From: DIGJ01 sp036658435
GTDB lineage: Bacteria; Bacillota; Clostridia; Lachnospirales; Lachnospiraceae
Assembly: GCA_036658435.1 (NCBI GenBank)
Contig: JAVXEO010000010.1
Span: 1-48,239 of the forward strand
DNA length: 48,239 nt
Direction of reading: 5' to 3'
Part shown: positions 7,234 to 16,677 of the stretch, piece by piece
How positions within the stretch are numbered: position 1 is the first letter of the stretch
Layout: each line of letters starts with the position of its first letter
Notes under the pieces: model-generated
What the model was told of the DNA's origin: nothing
The model's input: the letters and a program-made list of their open reading frames with translations, nothing else
The model's database searches: none
Translations under genes and position numbers: made by a program

Positions 7234-8694
7234 ATGAGACAGCCTTTTAAAAAAATAAAGCATAGTTTGTTCTTTCGGATTTATTTATATTTTGCTATTA
7301 TTCTAGCAGTTTTTGCCATACTCATTGGTATCATTTTTGTAAATCTATATACCAATAATATCATGGAATCCTATGAGCAGCAGTTAAAAAACCAGGGAGA
7401 GCAATTAGCAAACAACATCGCTACCTATGTTAATAACAACGATTCCGCAAACTATAGTTCGTATATCTTGTCCTGGCAGGAAATTTTATTAATCGAAAAT
7501 ACCGATATCTGGATTGTGCCCAATCCGGATAATCCCATGAACAGCGCCTTCTCCAACGTGGTACTGGATAATGTTACCCTTACCAAGGATATGACTAAGG
7601 TTTTAAACAGCGCTTTTCATAATAAAGTACAGGTTATCAGCAGCTATGATGCCATGTATGGCAAAACTATGATGCGTCTTGCTACCCCCATCCGTGACCG
7701 GGGCGGAAACGTCATTGGCGCTGTCTTGTTAAATACCTTTGTGGAACGCCAAAATGAAATTATACAAAGCAGTCAAAATTTGATTTTAGTCAGTGCCGTG
7801 GTTTCTTTCCTGATTGCCTTCATTCTTGCTTATTTATTTGCAAGACAGATTTCACATCCTATTCTTACCATTCGCTCCACTGCTCTAAGACTTGCCGAGG
7901 GCAGATATCAGGAAAAAACCGGAATTCACCGAAAAGATGAATTAGGGGAGCTTTCCAACACCATTGATATTTTATCGGATCGTCTTGCAGAAAATGAAGA
8001 AATGCGCATGGACTTCTTTGCCAATGTTTCCCATGAGCTGCGCACCCCCATTACGGTTATCCGAGGCTACACGGAGACTTTGAATGATGGGATTGTTACC
8101 AATCCGGAAAAGACCAAACAGTACTATGGCCGCATACTTAATGAATGCAAAAGTATGGAGCGTCTGGTTGGTGACCTGCTTACTTTATCCAAAATGCAGA
8201 ATCCGGATTTTGCAGTAAGTAAAGAGCCGGTTAATCTGGTCCAAATCTTTGAGGATATTTTAAGAAGCACTTCCGTTATTGCCGGAAAGAAAGGGATTAC
8301 CTTCTCTTTTCAAAAAGATTCCGATTCCGTCATGATGTCCGGAGATTATGATCGTTTGCGGCAGCTGTTTATTATAATCATTGATAATGCCATTAAGTTT
8401 TCAGGAGAAAACTCAACCATTTATTTGAAGTTATGTGATACCAATCCTTTAGAAGTCATTATACGGGACGAAGGCGTAGGAATTGCACCGGAAGAACTTC
8501 CTAACATATTTGATAAATTTTACAAATCCAAATTGCGTCAAAATGCCACCGGCTCCGGCCTTGGTCTTGTTATTGCAAAACAAATTGTTTTAAAACATGA
8601 GGGCGAAATCACCGTGGACAGTCAACCCGGAGAAGGAACCTCCTTCCATTTTTTCTTCCATAAAGAAGGAAATTTGTTAGATTCTGTCGAATAA
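7234..8694 (+). CDS. Membrane sensor histidine kinase
   Basis: The start ATG at 7234 follows the regulator stop by four bases; the longer frame from 7195 would overlap the regulator gene. The 486-residue protein has a first membrane segment at ~17-38, an extracytoplasmic sensor domain of about 140 residues, a second membrane segment at ~182-203, a HAMP linker (~203-255), a HisKA domain with the phospho-accepting H267 in 'FFANVSHELRTPI', and a HATPase_c domain with N box 'IIDNAIKFS', G1 'DEGVGI' and G2 'GSGLGL'. All catalytic boxes are intact. It should phosphorylate the preceding OmpR-type regulator; the signal is unknown. Confidence 0.94.
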   Translation: MRQPFKKIKHSLFFRIYLYFAIILAVFAILIGIIFVNLYTNNIMESYEQQLKNQGEQLANNIATYVNNNDSANYSSYILSWQEILLIENTDIWIVPNPDNPMNSAFSNVVLDNVTLTKDMTKVLNSAFHNKVQVISSYDAMYGKTMMRLATPIRDRGGNVIGAVLLNTFVERQNEIIQSSQNLILVSAVVSFLIAFILAYLFARQISHPILTIRSTALRLAEGRYQEKTGIHRKDELGELSNTIDILSDRLAENEEMRMDFFANVSHELRTPITVIRGYTETLNDGIVTNPEKTKQYYGRILNECKSMERLVGDLLTLSKMQNPDFAVSKEPVNLVQIFEDILRSTSVIAGKKGITFSFQKDSDSVMMSGDYDRLRQLFIIIIDNAIKFSGENSTIYLKLCDTNPLEVIIRDEGVGIAPEELPNIFDKFYKSKLRQNATGSGLGLVIAKQIVLKHEGEITVDSQPGEGTSFHFFFHKEGNLLDSVE

Positions 8695-8710
8695 TTCCGA
8701 CTTTCTTTCC

Positions 8711-8739
8711 TTGCATATGCCTCCTCAAAAAGATATAAT
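8711..8739 (+). promoter_or_regulatory. Promoter of the small zinc-ribbon gene
   Basis: TTGCAT (8711-8716) and a consensus TATAAT (8734-8739) are 17 bases apart, just after the kinase gene and 27 bases before the zinc-ribbon start. Confidence 0.7.
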
Positions 8740-8765
8740 GTAGTCTGTTGAGAGGAGTGTTACTT

Positions 8766-8942
8766 ATGTTAAAAGTTTATATTTGTCCCCTATGTAAGGC
8801 GGTACGTTATGTATCAAAATTCAAAACACAATGTTATAAGTGTGATGTAGAAATGGTGCTTTCCACCACCTCTTATGAAGATTACATAAACCTTGCCCAA
8901 GCCGGACGCAATTTAGTGATAGAAAAATCCCTCTGTTCCTAA
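8766..8942 (+). CDS. Small zinc-ribbon protein, function unknown
   Basis: ATG 8766 follows a GAGAGGAG ribosome site and the frame encodes 58 residues. Two CxxC pairs (CPLC at 7-10 and CYKC at 23-26) form a probable zinc ribbon; the second half, 'YEDYINLAQAGRNLVIEKS', looks helical. It has its own well-formed promoter and lies right after the sensor kinase. The last 30 bases overlap the 3' end of the convergent SIR2-like gene. I do not recognise a named family; a role in nucleic acid or protein binding is possible but not shown. Confidence 0.65.
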   Translation: MLKVYICPLCKAVRYVSKFKTQCYKCDVEMVLSTTSYEDYINLAQAGRNLVIEKSLCS

Positions 8943-10571
8943 TGAATTTTTCTGTTTGTATTTTTTTAAAATGGTTTTATATTTCTGCGCTTTGTCATAA
9001 TAGCTTTTCTTTCCAAACTTATAGTAAAAAGTCAGGTAGCAAAAGCTTTGAAAATCCAATAGGTTTAATACCCCTGGCCTGTTTGCACTTTCATTATTAT
9101 AGATATACGCTCTATATAAATCCATTTTAACTTTTTCTATGTCTTTTATATTTGACAAACAGATGGCTTGAATGGCTGCCCGCAAGCGATATAGGTCTGC
9201 ATTGTCTTTATAATTATTCTTTGGTATCTGCTTTGGCTTTTCTTTTGGAAGAAGTTTATTAATATCCCTTCTAAGTTTTTTTGCCTCCTTTTCCAGATCT
9301 AAGGTTGTAGTTTTTCGACGCAACGCACTTAGATATTCCTTTTTTATTTTTTCTACGGATTCCATAAGCTGTATGATTTTCTTATTTTGACAGTTGTATA
9401 AATTATCACATATAAACTGTAGTTCTCTGTATACCGGATCATCCTGGCTTTCCCAATATCCATAGGATGGCACCAGATCATAACGGTAGCGAAACATTAA
9501 AGACGCATATAAATTCTTTATTTTTACAGGCATTTCATCCAATTTTTCATAAATTTGGGGGTCCATGCTTTCTACGGATACTCCTAATGTCTGATTCACA
9601 TAAAGCATCAATATATCCTTGTATCTTTTTACTTTATAAAGTTTCTTTTTCATATATTGTTTCCAGTCAAAAGCTTCCTCCCCTTGTAAATACAACAGTT
9701 CTTTTCCTTTTTCCTGTAATTCCCCAGGCAGTCTCTGGGTTCGTTTTGCACAAAAATCATTTAAAAATTCTGTGATATCCTGTCGAATTATTTCACTGGA
9801 AGAAAAATATTTCAACATTTTTTTAACGGTATACGGCTGTTCCCTTCTATATTTCGTACTAATCATTTTAGCCTTACAGGAAATATTTCCAATTTGTTGT
9901 TTCAATAAATCTAAAAATACGTTTACATCATAGATGTCACTTCCGTCATATCCTAAGTAATATATCTCATACTCTTGTTTCATATATTCCAGCATAGCTT
10001 CCCGAAAGTCTCCACTAAAATATTCCCCGTTAATATCCAGATGTTCTCCTATATCCTGTGCGTATTCTGCCGTTCCATGAATGTGATAGATGGTTCCTGC
10101 CTTTTTGTTGCTTCCTTTATATAAGTACACTCCATTTTCACATTGGGATAATTTCATGCAATCCTTTTCTTTCATCCAGGCACTATATGCCTTTTCAATA
10201 CACAAATCAATATTGGTGGTAATGATATTCACACCTTCTGCTAAAAGCATCGCAAGATAAATATGATTTATATTAAAGGGTGCTTCTTGTAAAATACCCA
10301 ATCCGGCATTCACTTCTACAATTTGTATTTTACTCCACTGGCCAATTACATTTTTGGGGTAAATTACCTCTTCTACATTGCAATCAATCTGGTGAATGCA
10401 TTCATTAAATTCCTGAACTTTGTCCTTGATCTTTTGAAGTCCTTTTTTTCCAAAGAGATTTTCTGCCATATATTCAAATATTTCATTCTCGTCCGGAAGA
10501 TAAGAAGGTGCCTTTTTACCTACTTTGGATCCTACCCATAGTATTATTTTATCAATCTGCATATTATTCAT
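8913..10571 (-). CDS. SIR2-like domain protein with a large unknown C-terminal region
   Basis: The N-terminal ~225 residues of this 552-residue protein follow the SIR2_2/SIR2-like pattern. There is a degenerate glycine motif (VGSKVGKKAPSYLP, ~13-26), 'IITTNIDLCIEKA' with N120 in the place of the catalytic Asn, 'IYHIHGT' with H165 in the place of the catalytic His, and 'YYLGYDGSDIYDVNVFL' near 205-220. Related stand-alone SIR2 proteins (for example ThsA and DSR types) destroy NAD+ in phage defence; that role is inferred, not shown. The other ~325 residues are helical and charged, with no motif I recognise and no membrane segment. Single gene between housekeeping genes, convergent with the zinc-ribbon gene; a defence effector is the leading guess. 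Confidence 0.65.
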   Translation of the reverse strand: MNNMQIDKIILWVGSKVGKKAPSYLPDENEIFEYMAENLFGKKGLQKIKDKVQEFNECIHQIDCNVEEVIYPKNVIGQWSKIQIVEVNAGLGILQEAPFNINHIYLAMLLAEGVNIITTNIDLCIEKAYSAWMKEKDCMKLSQCENGVYLYKGSNKKAGTIYHIHGTAEYAQDIGEHLDINGEYFSGDFREAMLEYMKQEYEIYYLGYDGSDIYDVNVFLDLLKQQIGNISCKAKMISTKYRREQPYTVKKMLKYFSSSEIIRQDITEFLNDFCAKRTQRLPGELQEKGKELLYLQGEEAFDWKQYMKKKLYKVKRYKDILMLYVNQTLGVSVESMDPQIYEKLDEMPVKIKNLYASLMFRYRYDLVPSYGYWESQDDPVYRELQFICDNLYNCQNKKIIQLMESVEKIKKEYLSALRRKTTTLDLEKEAKKLRRDINKLLPKEKPKQIPKNNYKDNADLYRLRAAIQAICLSNIKDIEKVKMDLYRAYIYNNESANRPGVLNLLDFQSFCYLTFYYKFGKKSYYDKAQKYKTILKKYKQKNSLGTEGFFYH

Positions 10572-10674
10572 TTTATATCTTTCTTCTCTCTTCCTTATTT
10601 ACTGTTGTTTTCGCTGCTTTTCTCCTATCATACTTCATTTTCATTAAAATGAATAGTTCTATTTTCGTTTCATC

Positions 10675-10703
10675 TTGACAAGACTAAGGTTATATGGCAT
10701 ACT
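10675..10703 (+). promoter_or_regulatory. Promoter of the DEAD-box helicase gene
   Basis: Consensus TTGACA (10675-10680), 17-base spacer and CATACT (10698-10703), about 50 bases before the start codon. A second TTGACA lies at 10703-10708 but has no good -10 partner. Confidence 0.6.
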
Positions 10704-10751
10704 TGACAAGTTGTATATTTATATGAATCGGAAATACTAGAAAGGAATTAT

Positions 10752-12345
10752 ATGGAAAATCTTTGTTTTACAGAACTTAATTTAGATGCACGTATTTTAC
10801 GCGCAGTTGAAGATATGGGCTTTGAAGAAGCCTCCCCAATTCAGGCACAAGCAATCCCTGCCATTATGGAGGGTGCAGATATTATCGGACAGGCACAAAC
10901 CGGAACCGGCAAGACCGCTGCTTTTGGTATTCCACTTCTGCAAAAAGTGGATGCAAAAGATCGTCATCTTCAATCGGTGGTGCTTTGTCCTACCAGAGAG
11001 TTAGCCATTCAGGTAGCAGAAGAAATTAGAAATCTTGCTAAATTTATGCACGGAGTTAAAGTAATACCTATTTATGGAGGTCAGGATATCAGTACACAGA
11101 TTCGTTCTTTAAAGTCCGGTGTGCAGGTTATGATTGGGACTCCCGGACGTGTTATGGATCATATGCGTCGTAAAACAATCAAATTTGATCACGTACAGAT
11201 GATTGTCTTGGATGAAGCCGATGAAATGCTTAATATGGGATTTCGGGAAGATATCGAAACGATTCTTGCGGATATGCCAACAGAACGTCAAACCGTTCTT
11301 TTCTCCGCTACCATGCCGGACTCCATTCGTGAAATTGCAAAGAACTATCAAAAAAATTCACAGACTATCCGCGTTGTTAAAAAAGAGCTTACCGTTCCCA
11401 CAACAGAGCAGTATTACTACGAAGTCCGGAGCAAAAACCGTAGTGAAGTTCTCTGCCGTTTATTGGATATCTACTCTCCAAAGCTTTCCCTTATTTTTTG
11501 TAACACCAAAAGAGGCGTAGATGAGCTTGTCACAATATTACAAGGTCGTGGTTATTTTGCAGATGGTCTTCATGGTGATATGAAGCAGCAGCAGCGTGAC
11601 CGTGTTATGAAAAAATTCCGTGATGGAAAAACAGATATCCTGATTGCAACAGACGTTGCTGCCAGAGGTATTGATGTGGATGATGTAGAAGCTGTATTTA
11701 ACTATGATCTTCCACAAGACGATGAATATTATGTCCATCGTGTTGGCCGTACCGGTCGTGCCGGCCGTGCCGGACGTGCTTTTACTTTTGTATTTGGTCG
11801 TGAAGTTTACAAATTAAAAGATATTCAAAAGCATTGCAAAGCAAAAATCATAAACCAGCCGATTCCTTCTTTACATGATGTAACCGATTTGATTGCTGTC
11901 AAAACCCTAGATCAAGTAGAAGAAATTATAGAATCCGTTGATTTATCAAAAATGATAGATTTAATTGAAGCACGTATCAATGAAGAAGAATATACCGCTC
12001 TTGACGTAGCGGCTGCCTTCCTCAAAATGTCAATGGGCAACGAACGTGAAATTGAAACCGTTCAGGAATCACCTTCCCATAATCGTGATGAACGTGCCTC
12101 AAACACAAAACATGGTATGGCAAGATTGTTTATCAATGTTGGAAAAAAACAGCATATTCGTCCAGGTGATATTCTTGGTGCGGTTGCCGGAGAAAGTGGT
12201 ATTCCGGGAAATCTGGTAGGTTCTATTGATATGTATGATTCTTACACTTTTGTGGATGTACCAAAAGAGTATGCCGATGATGTTATCGAAGCCATGAAAA
12301 AAGCCTCCATTAAAGGAAAGTCTATTCATGTAGAAAGAGCAAAAA
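10752..12345 (+). CDS. deaD: DEAD-box ATP-dependent RNA helicase, C-terminus lost in assembly gap
   Basis: 531 residues are readable before the N run. The helicase core has the Q motif (SPIQAQAIP, 28-36), motif I AQTGTGKT (48-55), Ia PTRELA, Ib TPGRV, DEAD (154-157), SAT (185-187), motif V ATDVAARGID and motif VI HRVGRTGR (329-336). After a linker, 'MARLFINVGKKQHIRPGDILGAV...' is the DbpA/CsdA-type RNA-binding domain. Enzymes of this type help ribosome assembly and mRNA turnover, often in the cold. The gap begins where such proteins usually have a repetitive Arg/Gly-rich tail, which probably caused the assembly break. A TGA at 12450 follows the gap in frame only if the gap length is real. Confidence 0.93.
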
Positions 12346-12445
12346 NNNNNNNNNNNNNNNNNNNNNNNNNNNNNNNNNNNNNNNNNNNNNNNNNNNNNNN
12401 NNNNNNNNNNNNNNNNNNNNNNNNNNNNNNNNNNNNNNNNNNNNN
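12346..12445. other. Assembly gap of 100 Ns
   Basis: Exactly 100 ambiguous bases, the usual placeholder for a scaffold join of unknown length. Order and distance between the helicase and the CapD-type gene should be treated as provisional. Confidence 0.97.
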
Positions 12446-12464
12446 ATCCTGAATGAATGGATTT

Positions 12465-14318
12465 TTATTTTTCTTTTTTTATTACATAGGTTGGGACAAT
12501 CTTAGCCACAAGCTGCTTAATATCCATGGTTTCTTCATAAACGGCTCTTTCCAGTGTTTCTAAGGATTTTAAAAATTCTTCTTCATCAAAGGCAATTGGC
12601 TTACCGATGTGAATTAATTTGTTCCCCGTTTCCTGCATTCCTTCTTCATCCATTAATAGCTCTTCAAATAATTTTTCTCCCGGACGAAGTCCAACATAGG
12701 AAACTTCAATATCCCGATCCGGAACATAACCGGACAGACGAATTAAATTACGTGCCAAGTCGTCAATCTTAACTGGTTCTCCCATGTCCAATACAAAAAT
12801 CTCTCCACCTTTTGCAAAAGCTCCCGCTTGTAATACCAAAGAAACCGCTTCTGGTATGGTCATAAAGTAGCGAATAATATCTGGATGGGTGACGGTAACC
12901 GGACCTCCGGCCGCAATCTGCTTTTTAAATAAAGGAATCACACTTCCATTGCTGCCTAAAACATTTCCAAATCGTACGGCAACAAATTCTGTTTTGGAAC
13001 GGTTATTATACGTCTGGATAATCATTTCGCACATTCGCTTGGAAGCTCCCATAATATTCGTAGGATTTACTGCTTTATCCGTAGAGATCTGTACAAAACG
13101 CTGTACTCCGTAATGATCTGCGGCTCTCACCATTTTCAGTGTTCCAAATACATTATTTTTTATAGCTTCATTGGGACTGATTTCCATTAATGGTACATGT
13201 TTATGTGCCGCTGCGTGGTATACTACATGTGGTCTGTAGGTTTCAAATATATAATTCATACGATTTGTGTTTCGAACCGATGCAATCAAAACCACCAAAT
13301 TCAAGGATGGGTACTTCCTCAAAAGTTCCTGCTGAATATCATAGGCATTGTTTTCATAAATATCTACAATAATCAGCTGCTTGGGTTTACACTTCACCAG
13401 CTGGCGGCACAATTCACTTCCAATAGAGCCTCCACCACCGGTAACCATTACTACCCGGTTTTTTATATAGTTATCAATATTACCTCCATTAAATTCAACG
13501 GCATCTCTTCCAAGCAAGTCTTCAATTTCTACATTTCTCAACTGGCTGACTTTCACTTCTTCATTAATTAGCTGATACATACCCGGAATAATCTTTAAAG
13601 TACAATTGGTAGCCTTACAAATGTCCACTACTTTTTTCTGTTCTTTTCTGGAAACTTTCGGCATTGCAATAATAATATCTGTAATTTTATACTTTTCTAC
13701 ATTTTCCACAATGCTATAACGATTTCCAACAATCTTAACACCTTGAATATAACGATTCTCCTTATTCCGGTCATCGTCAATGGCACATACCACTTTGCCA
13801 TCCAAATACTGGCTATTCTCAATTTCTTTTATAATTCCACTTGCTGCTTCTCCGGCACCAATAATCATAATATGTTTCTTAGTATCCGTACGGTATTGCT
13901 GGTTGAACATACGCAGCGTTCGATAGCAAAAACGAGAACCTGCAATAAATGCAATTAAAAACATAAGACTTAAGGGAATATAACTTCTCGGCACATGCAG
14001 TTTCATTACATGCATTCCAACAAACTCCAAAGCGATAGAAACGGTACACGCATAGATTACATTGGTCATTTCTTCAATGCTTGCATACTTCCACAAGCTG
14101 TGATATAAGCGGAATGCAAAAAAAACAATCAAAGTCATTATGGTATAAATTGGTGAAAATTCTGCAATTACTTCTGCATATTTTAATTCAATCTTTGAAA
14201 TTCGAAAATCAAAACGTATTGCAATTGCACAAAAAGATGCAAAGTTAATCAAAAGTATATCTAAGAGAACTAAAAAAGCCCGTCGAATCAATAATTTTTT
14301 ATCGTATTGTCTTTCCAT
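12465..14318 (-). CDS. Membrane-bound nucleoside-diphosphate sugar dehydratase/epimerase (CapD/FlaA1/WbpM family)
   Basis: About 617 residues. Four hydrophobic segments lie in the first ~135 residues, followed by a CoA-binding-like Rossmann fold (IMIIGAGEAASG, ~155-165). The SDR catalytic domain begins with TGGGGSIGSE (~295) and contains STDKAVNPTNIMGASK, the pattern of large membrane dehydratases in which Met replaces the usual Tyr of YxxxK. The family makes UDP-4-keto-6-deoxy sugars for capsule, S-layer or protein glycans. I prefer ATG 14318; a GTG at 14333 is in frame but touches the ribosome site. It is the last gene of the MNT-HEPN-CAP operon. It and pseB may feed different sugar branches. 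Confidence 0.9.
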   Translation of the reverse strand: MERQYDKKLLIRRAFLVLLDILLINFASFCAIAIRFDFRISKIELKYAEVIAEFSPIYTIMTLIVFFAFRLYHSLWKYASIEEMTNVIYACTVSIALEFVGMHVMKLHVPRSYIPLSLMFLIAFIAGSRFCYRTLRMFNQQYRTDTKKHIMIIGAGEAASGIIKEIENSQYLDGKVVCAIDDDRNKENRYIQGVKIVGNRYSIVENVEKYKITDIIIAMPKVSRKEQKKVVDICKATNCTLKIIPGMYQLINEEVKVSQLRNVEIEDLLGRDAVEFNGGNIDNYIKNRVVMVTGGGGSIGSELCRQLVKCKPKQLIIVDIYENNAYDIQQELLRKYPSLNLVVLIASVRNTNRMNYIFETYRPHVVYHAAAHKHVPLMEISPNEAIKNNVFGTLKMVRAADHYGVQRFVQISTDKAVNPTNIMGASKRMCEMIIQTYNNRSKTEFVAVRFGNVLGSNGSVIPLFKKQIAAGGPVTVTHPDIIRYFMTIPEAVSLVLQAGAFAKGGEIFVLDMGEPVKIDDLARNLIRLSGYVPDRDIEVSYVGLRPGEKLFEELLMDEEGMQETGNKLIHIGKPIAFDEEEFLKSLETLERAVYEETMDIKQLVAKIVPTYVIKKEK

Positions 14319-14336
14319 TTTCTTTTTTAGCACTCC

Positions 14337-15776
14337 TTATTCTGTATAAAAGTCTTGTGTATAGTAGCTTCCTAAGCTACCTCCAATATACCCGCCCACT
14401 CCAAGATGAGTAAATCCTGCATCTATCATATTCTTCCTATGAAGTGCCGACTGGCTAAGACCAAATGCCGTATCCGTAGATTCTCCATAACCGGCTATAA
14501 TATTCTCCTCTGCCCTTTGATAAAGTGTTACATACTTCTTCATTCGATCCTTTTCTGTCTGTCCATGCAAGTCGGTGCTACTGAAATAATTATTAATTCC
14601 CATATCCGTACTATGCATTTTTGCTGCCTGATACGCAAGTCCTGACCATTTCAGAGCCGCAATTCCCTGGCGTGCACGGAAGGAATTGGTAAGATCAAAT
14701 ACCTGCATCTCCATGGCAGCCGTAGGTATAATAGACGTATCCAACGTTGCTTTTTTACTGTAAACTTTCACCCCGGTTATCTTTCCTGATCCGGCATAGT
14801 CTACATAATATTTTAAGTAGTACGTGTCATTACGGTCTTCTGCTGCTGCGGTTATTCCACCATATTTTATGCCTTGGCATTCAAAATCCGTTGCCTCTGA
14901 ATAGAATCCAACGACGGCATCATTTTCCATATAAATCATGGTAAATTTTGAATAGTTTCCATTATAAATGTAGGCTTCCTTACCGTAAAAGCTATTATCA
15001 ATTCTTTGGGGAACTCCCATCTTTTGCACCACCGATGTTTTGTTTTCTCCCAGTTTTATTTCAAATCCTTGTGTTTTTAATGTTGGCAGGTCTTTTACCA
15101 TTAGTACCAGTGTTTCCTGTATCTTGTTGTCTGTGGTTGCTGTAATCAGCGTCAAGCCTACTTTTAAGGCAGTAACATATCCTTCCTGTGTCACGTAAGC
15201 CACCGTTGGATCACTGCTTGCATAAGTAACCTTTTTATTTGCTGCCGTATCCGGATATACCGTTACACCCAACTGCTGTATGGAATTTACCGTCATGGTA
15301 TTGGTCTGGTATTTTATCTCGACTCTATTGGGAAAAATCTCATTGGGATCATTTTTTTCTGGTTTATTTTCTTCCGGTTTATTTTCTTCCGGTTTACCTT
15401 CTTCCGGTTTTTCCTCCACCTCATTATTGGATACAATGACTTTACAGCTTTTACTCTTCACACCTGATGCACTGACCTTGATTGTGGCGATCCCCGGTGC
15501 GGCGGCTACTACCCTTCCTCGTGAGGATACCCGGGCAACCTTTGTATCGGTACTTTTAAACTTTAACTTTGTCACCTTTGCCTTACTGGGTGAAACTTTA
15601 ACTTTTAGTAAAAAAGATTCCCCCTCTGCTAATACAACCGCTGTTTTATTTAATTTGATCGCTTTTGCCTTTGTTTTTGCCTGTATTTGTGGTGCCAGCC
15701 CATTTCCGCTAAATAAAGACAGTATCACTACCAGCATCACAAGCCGCATCCAATTTTGTTTTTTTGTATCCTTCAT
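14337..15776 (-). CDS. Secreted CAP-domain protein with Big2 domains
   Basis: A signal peptide (~1-33) is followed by a Big2-like domain (~38-115), a Pro/Glu/Lys linker with repeated EENKP units (~118-143), a second Big2 domain (~145-230), a CAP-associated region ('FEIKLGENKTSVVQKMGVP...') and a C-terminal CAP/SCP domain ('LTNSFRARQGIAALKWS', 'HSTDMGINNYFSSTDLHGQ', 'ENIIAGYG', 'HRKNMIDAGFTHLGVG'). The layout resembles YkwD-like proteins of spore-forming Firmicutes. Probably wall-associated; biochemical role unknown. The start is 3 bases after the HEPN gene stop, so the genes are cotranscribed and perhaps translationally coupled. Confidence 0.88.
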   Translation of the reverse strand: MKDTKKQNWMRLVMLVVILSLFSGNGLAPQIQAKTKAKAIKLNKTAVVLAEGESFLLKVKVSPSKAKVTKLKFKSTDTKVARVSSRGRVVAAAPGIATIKVSASGVKSKSCKVIVSNNEVEEKPEEGKPEENKPEENKPEKNDPNEIFPNRVEIKYQTNTMTVNSIQQLGVTVYPDTAANKKVTYASSDPTVAYVTQEGYVTALKVGLTLITATTDNKIQETLVLMVKDLPTLKTQGFEIKLGENKTSVVQKMGVPQRIDNSFYGKEAYIYNGNYSKFTMIYMENDAVVGFYSEATDFECQGIKYGGITAAAEDRNDTYYLKYYVDYAGSGKITGVKVYSKKATLDTSIIPTAAMEMQVFDLTNSFRARQGIAALKWSGLAYQAAKMHSTDMGINNYFSSTDLHGQTEKDRMKKYVTLYQRAEENIIAGYGESTDTAFGLSQSALHRKNMIDAGFTHLGVGGYIGGSLGSYYTQDFYTE

Positions 15777-15779
15777 CCC

Positions 15780-16259
15780 TCATCCATCCTTTCCTATGAA
15801 AAAAGATTGCAGTCCATTTATTTTCTCTTTTTTTATTTCACGCTGCTTTTCTTCCTCTATTAACAATTCTTCTACCTTTTTTTCCAACTCTTCTACAATC
15901 CGTAAGCATTCCAGCGCATCGCTTTCGCTTACTGCAACAAAATTGTCACCCGGATATCTTGCATCAAAATAAAAATCTCCCAACCAGTTCATATCCTTTG
16001 AAGAAACATCAAAGTCCTTATATTTTTCTTTGATTCGATTTAAAATTGCGCGTAAATTATGGGAATGTAGAAAAGAAATTATATCCTCTTCTATTATACA
16101 CTGTTCTAACACTGCTTTTAAGTACTTTTCCGCAGACTGTGAGCACATGGACGCAACGCCGTTATAATCACCAAACTTTCTGCCTACTTCCATTCCCGCC
16201 TGTGCATAAAGATAGTCACTATAAGCCATTCCCAAATAGGAATTTAATTTTTTTTCCAT
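15780..16259 (-). CDS. HEPN-domain protein of an MNT/HEPN pair
   Basis: ATG 16259 has a GGAGGGG site 8 bases upstream; the longer frame from 16301 does not. The 159-residue protein is helical, with 'CSQSAEKYLKAVLEQ', 'FLHSHNLRAILNRI' and 'DARYPGDNF', typical of the PF05168-type HEPN family. The RX4-6H motif of HEPN RNase toxins is absent, so RNase activity is doubtful. It overlaps the upstream nucleotidyltransferase gene by 16 bases, the standard arrangement for MNT/HEPN two-gene modules. The C-terminus is a Glu/Lys-rich helix. Confidence 0.82.
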   Translation of the reverse strand: MEKKLNSYLGMAYSDYLYAQAGMEVGRKFGDYNGVASMCSQSAEKYLKAVLEQCIIEEDIISFLHSHNLRAILNRIKEKYKDFDVSSKDMNWLGDFYFDARYPGDNFVAVSESDALECLRIVEELEKKVEELLIEEEKQREIKKEKINGLQSFFIGKDG

Positions 16260-16579
16260 AGAACAATCCCCTCCTGTTTTACCTGTTGAACCAAAAGGCA
16301 TTGAGATGTCTGAAATGTATCCCGTGTGTAAAATACCAGATCCATATTTTTTTCCTCAAACCGGCTGCAAAGCTTTCCTTTCAGAATACGGTCCACTTCC
16401 CTTTTAGTAATCACCAAAAGGTCCATGTCACTTCCCGCTTTTTCTTCTCCTCTTGCATAGCTTCCAAATAATATAATATATTCCGGTCGTTGAAGAGTTT
16501 CCATAAGATACTTTATTCCCTCTTGCAGAAATGCTCTCTTGGCCTCATCTAAAAAAGAAATACTTTCATCAATTTTCAT
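16244..16579 (-). CDS. MNT-type minimal nucleotidyltransferase
   Basis: From ATG 16579 the product has 111 residues. It contains 'FGSYARGEEKAGSDMDLLV', giving the GSx10DxD signature (G39 S40, D51, D53) of minimal nucleotidyltransferases. In MntA/HepT systems this enzyme AMPylates its HEPN partner; the downstream HEPN gene overlaps it by 16 bases. The frame is open to 16702, but that extension runs through a repeat fragment and lacks a ribosome site. The site before 16579 (AGGAAG) is 13 bases away, rather long, so the start is uncertain; a GTG at 16603 is the alternative. Confidence 0.8.
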   Translation of the reverse strand: MKIDESISFLDEAKRAFLQEGIKYLMETLQRPEYIILFGSYARGEEKAGSDMDLLVITKREVDRILKGKLCSRFEEKNMDLVFYTRDTFQTSQCLLVQQVKQEGIVLWKKN

Positions 16580-16677
16580 ATAACTTATATGCTTCCTTTC
16601 CACATTCCTGTTTCTGTCTTTAAGGATAAAGAGTCTGCAAAGTAGACTCTCGCGCCAAAGCACGGTCTTCAGTGACC

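Noticed and set aside
15355..15410. Short tandem repeat resembling the start of a CRISPR array
   Set aside because: The repeat is in frame inside the CAP gene and encodes the EENKP linker; there are no spacers. No CRISPR array was seen in the window.
15280..15972. 230-residue open frame on the plus strand
   Set aside because: Antisense shadow of the CAP/Big2 gene and the HEPN gene; its repeats (SGLFSSGLFSSG) are the reverse of the EENKP linker.
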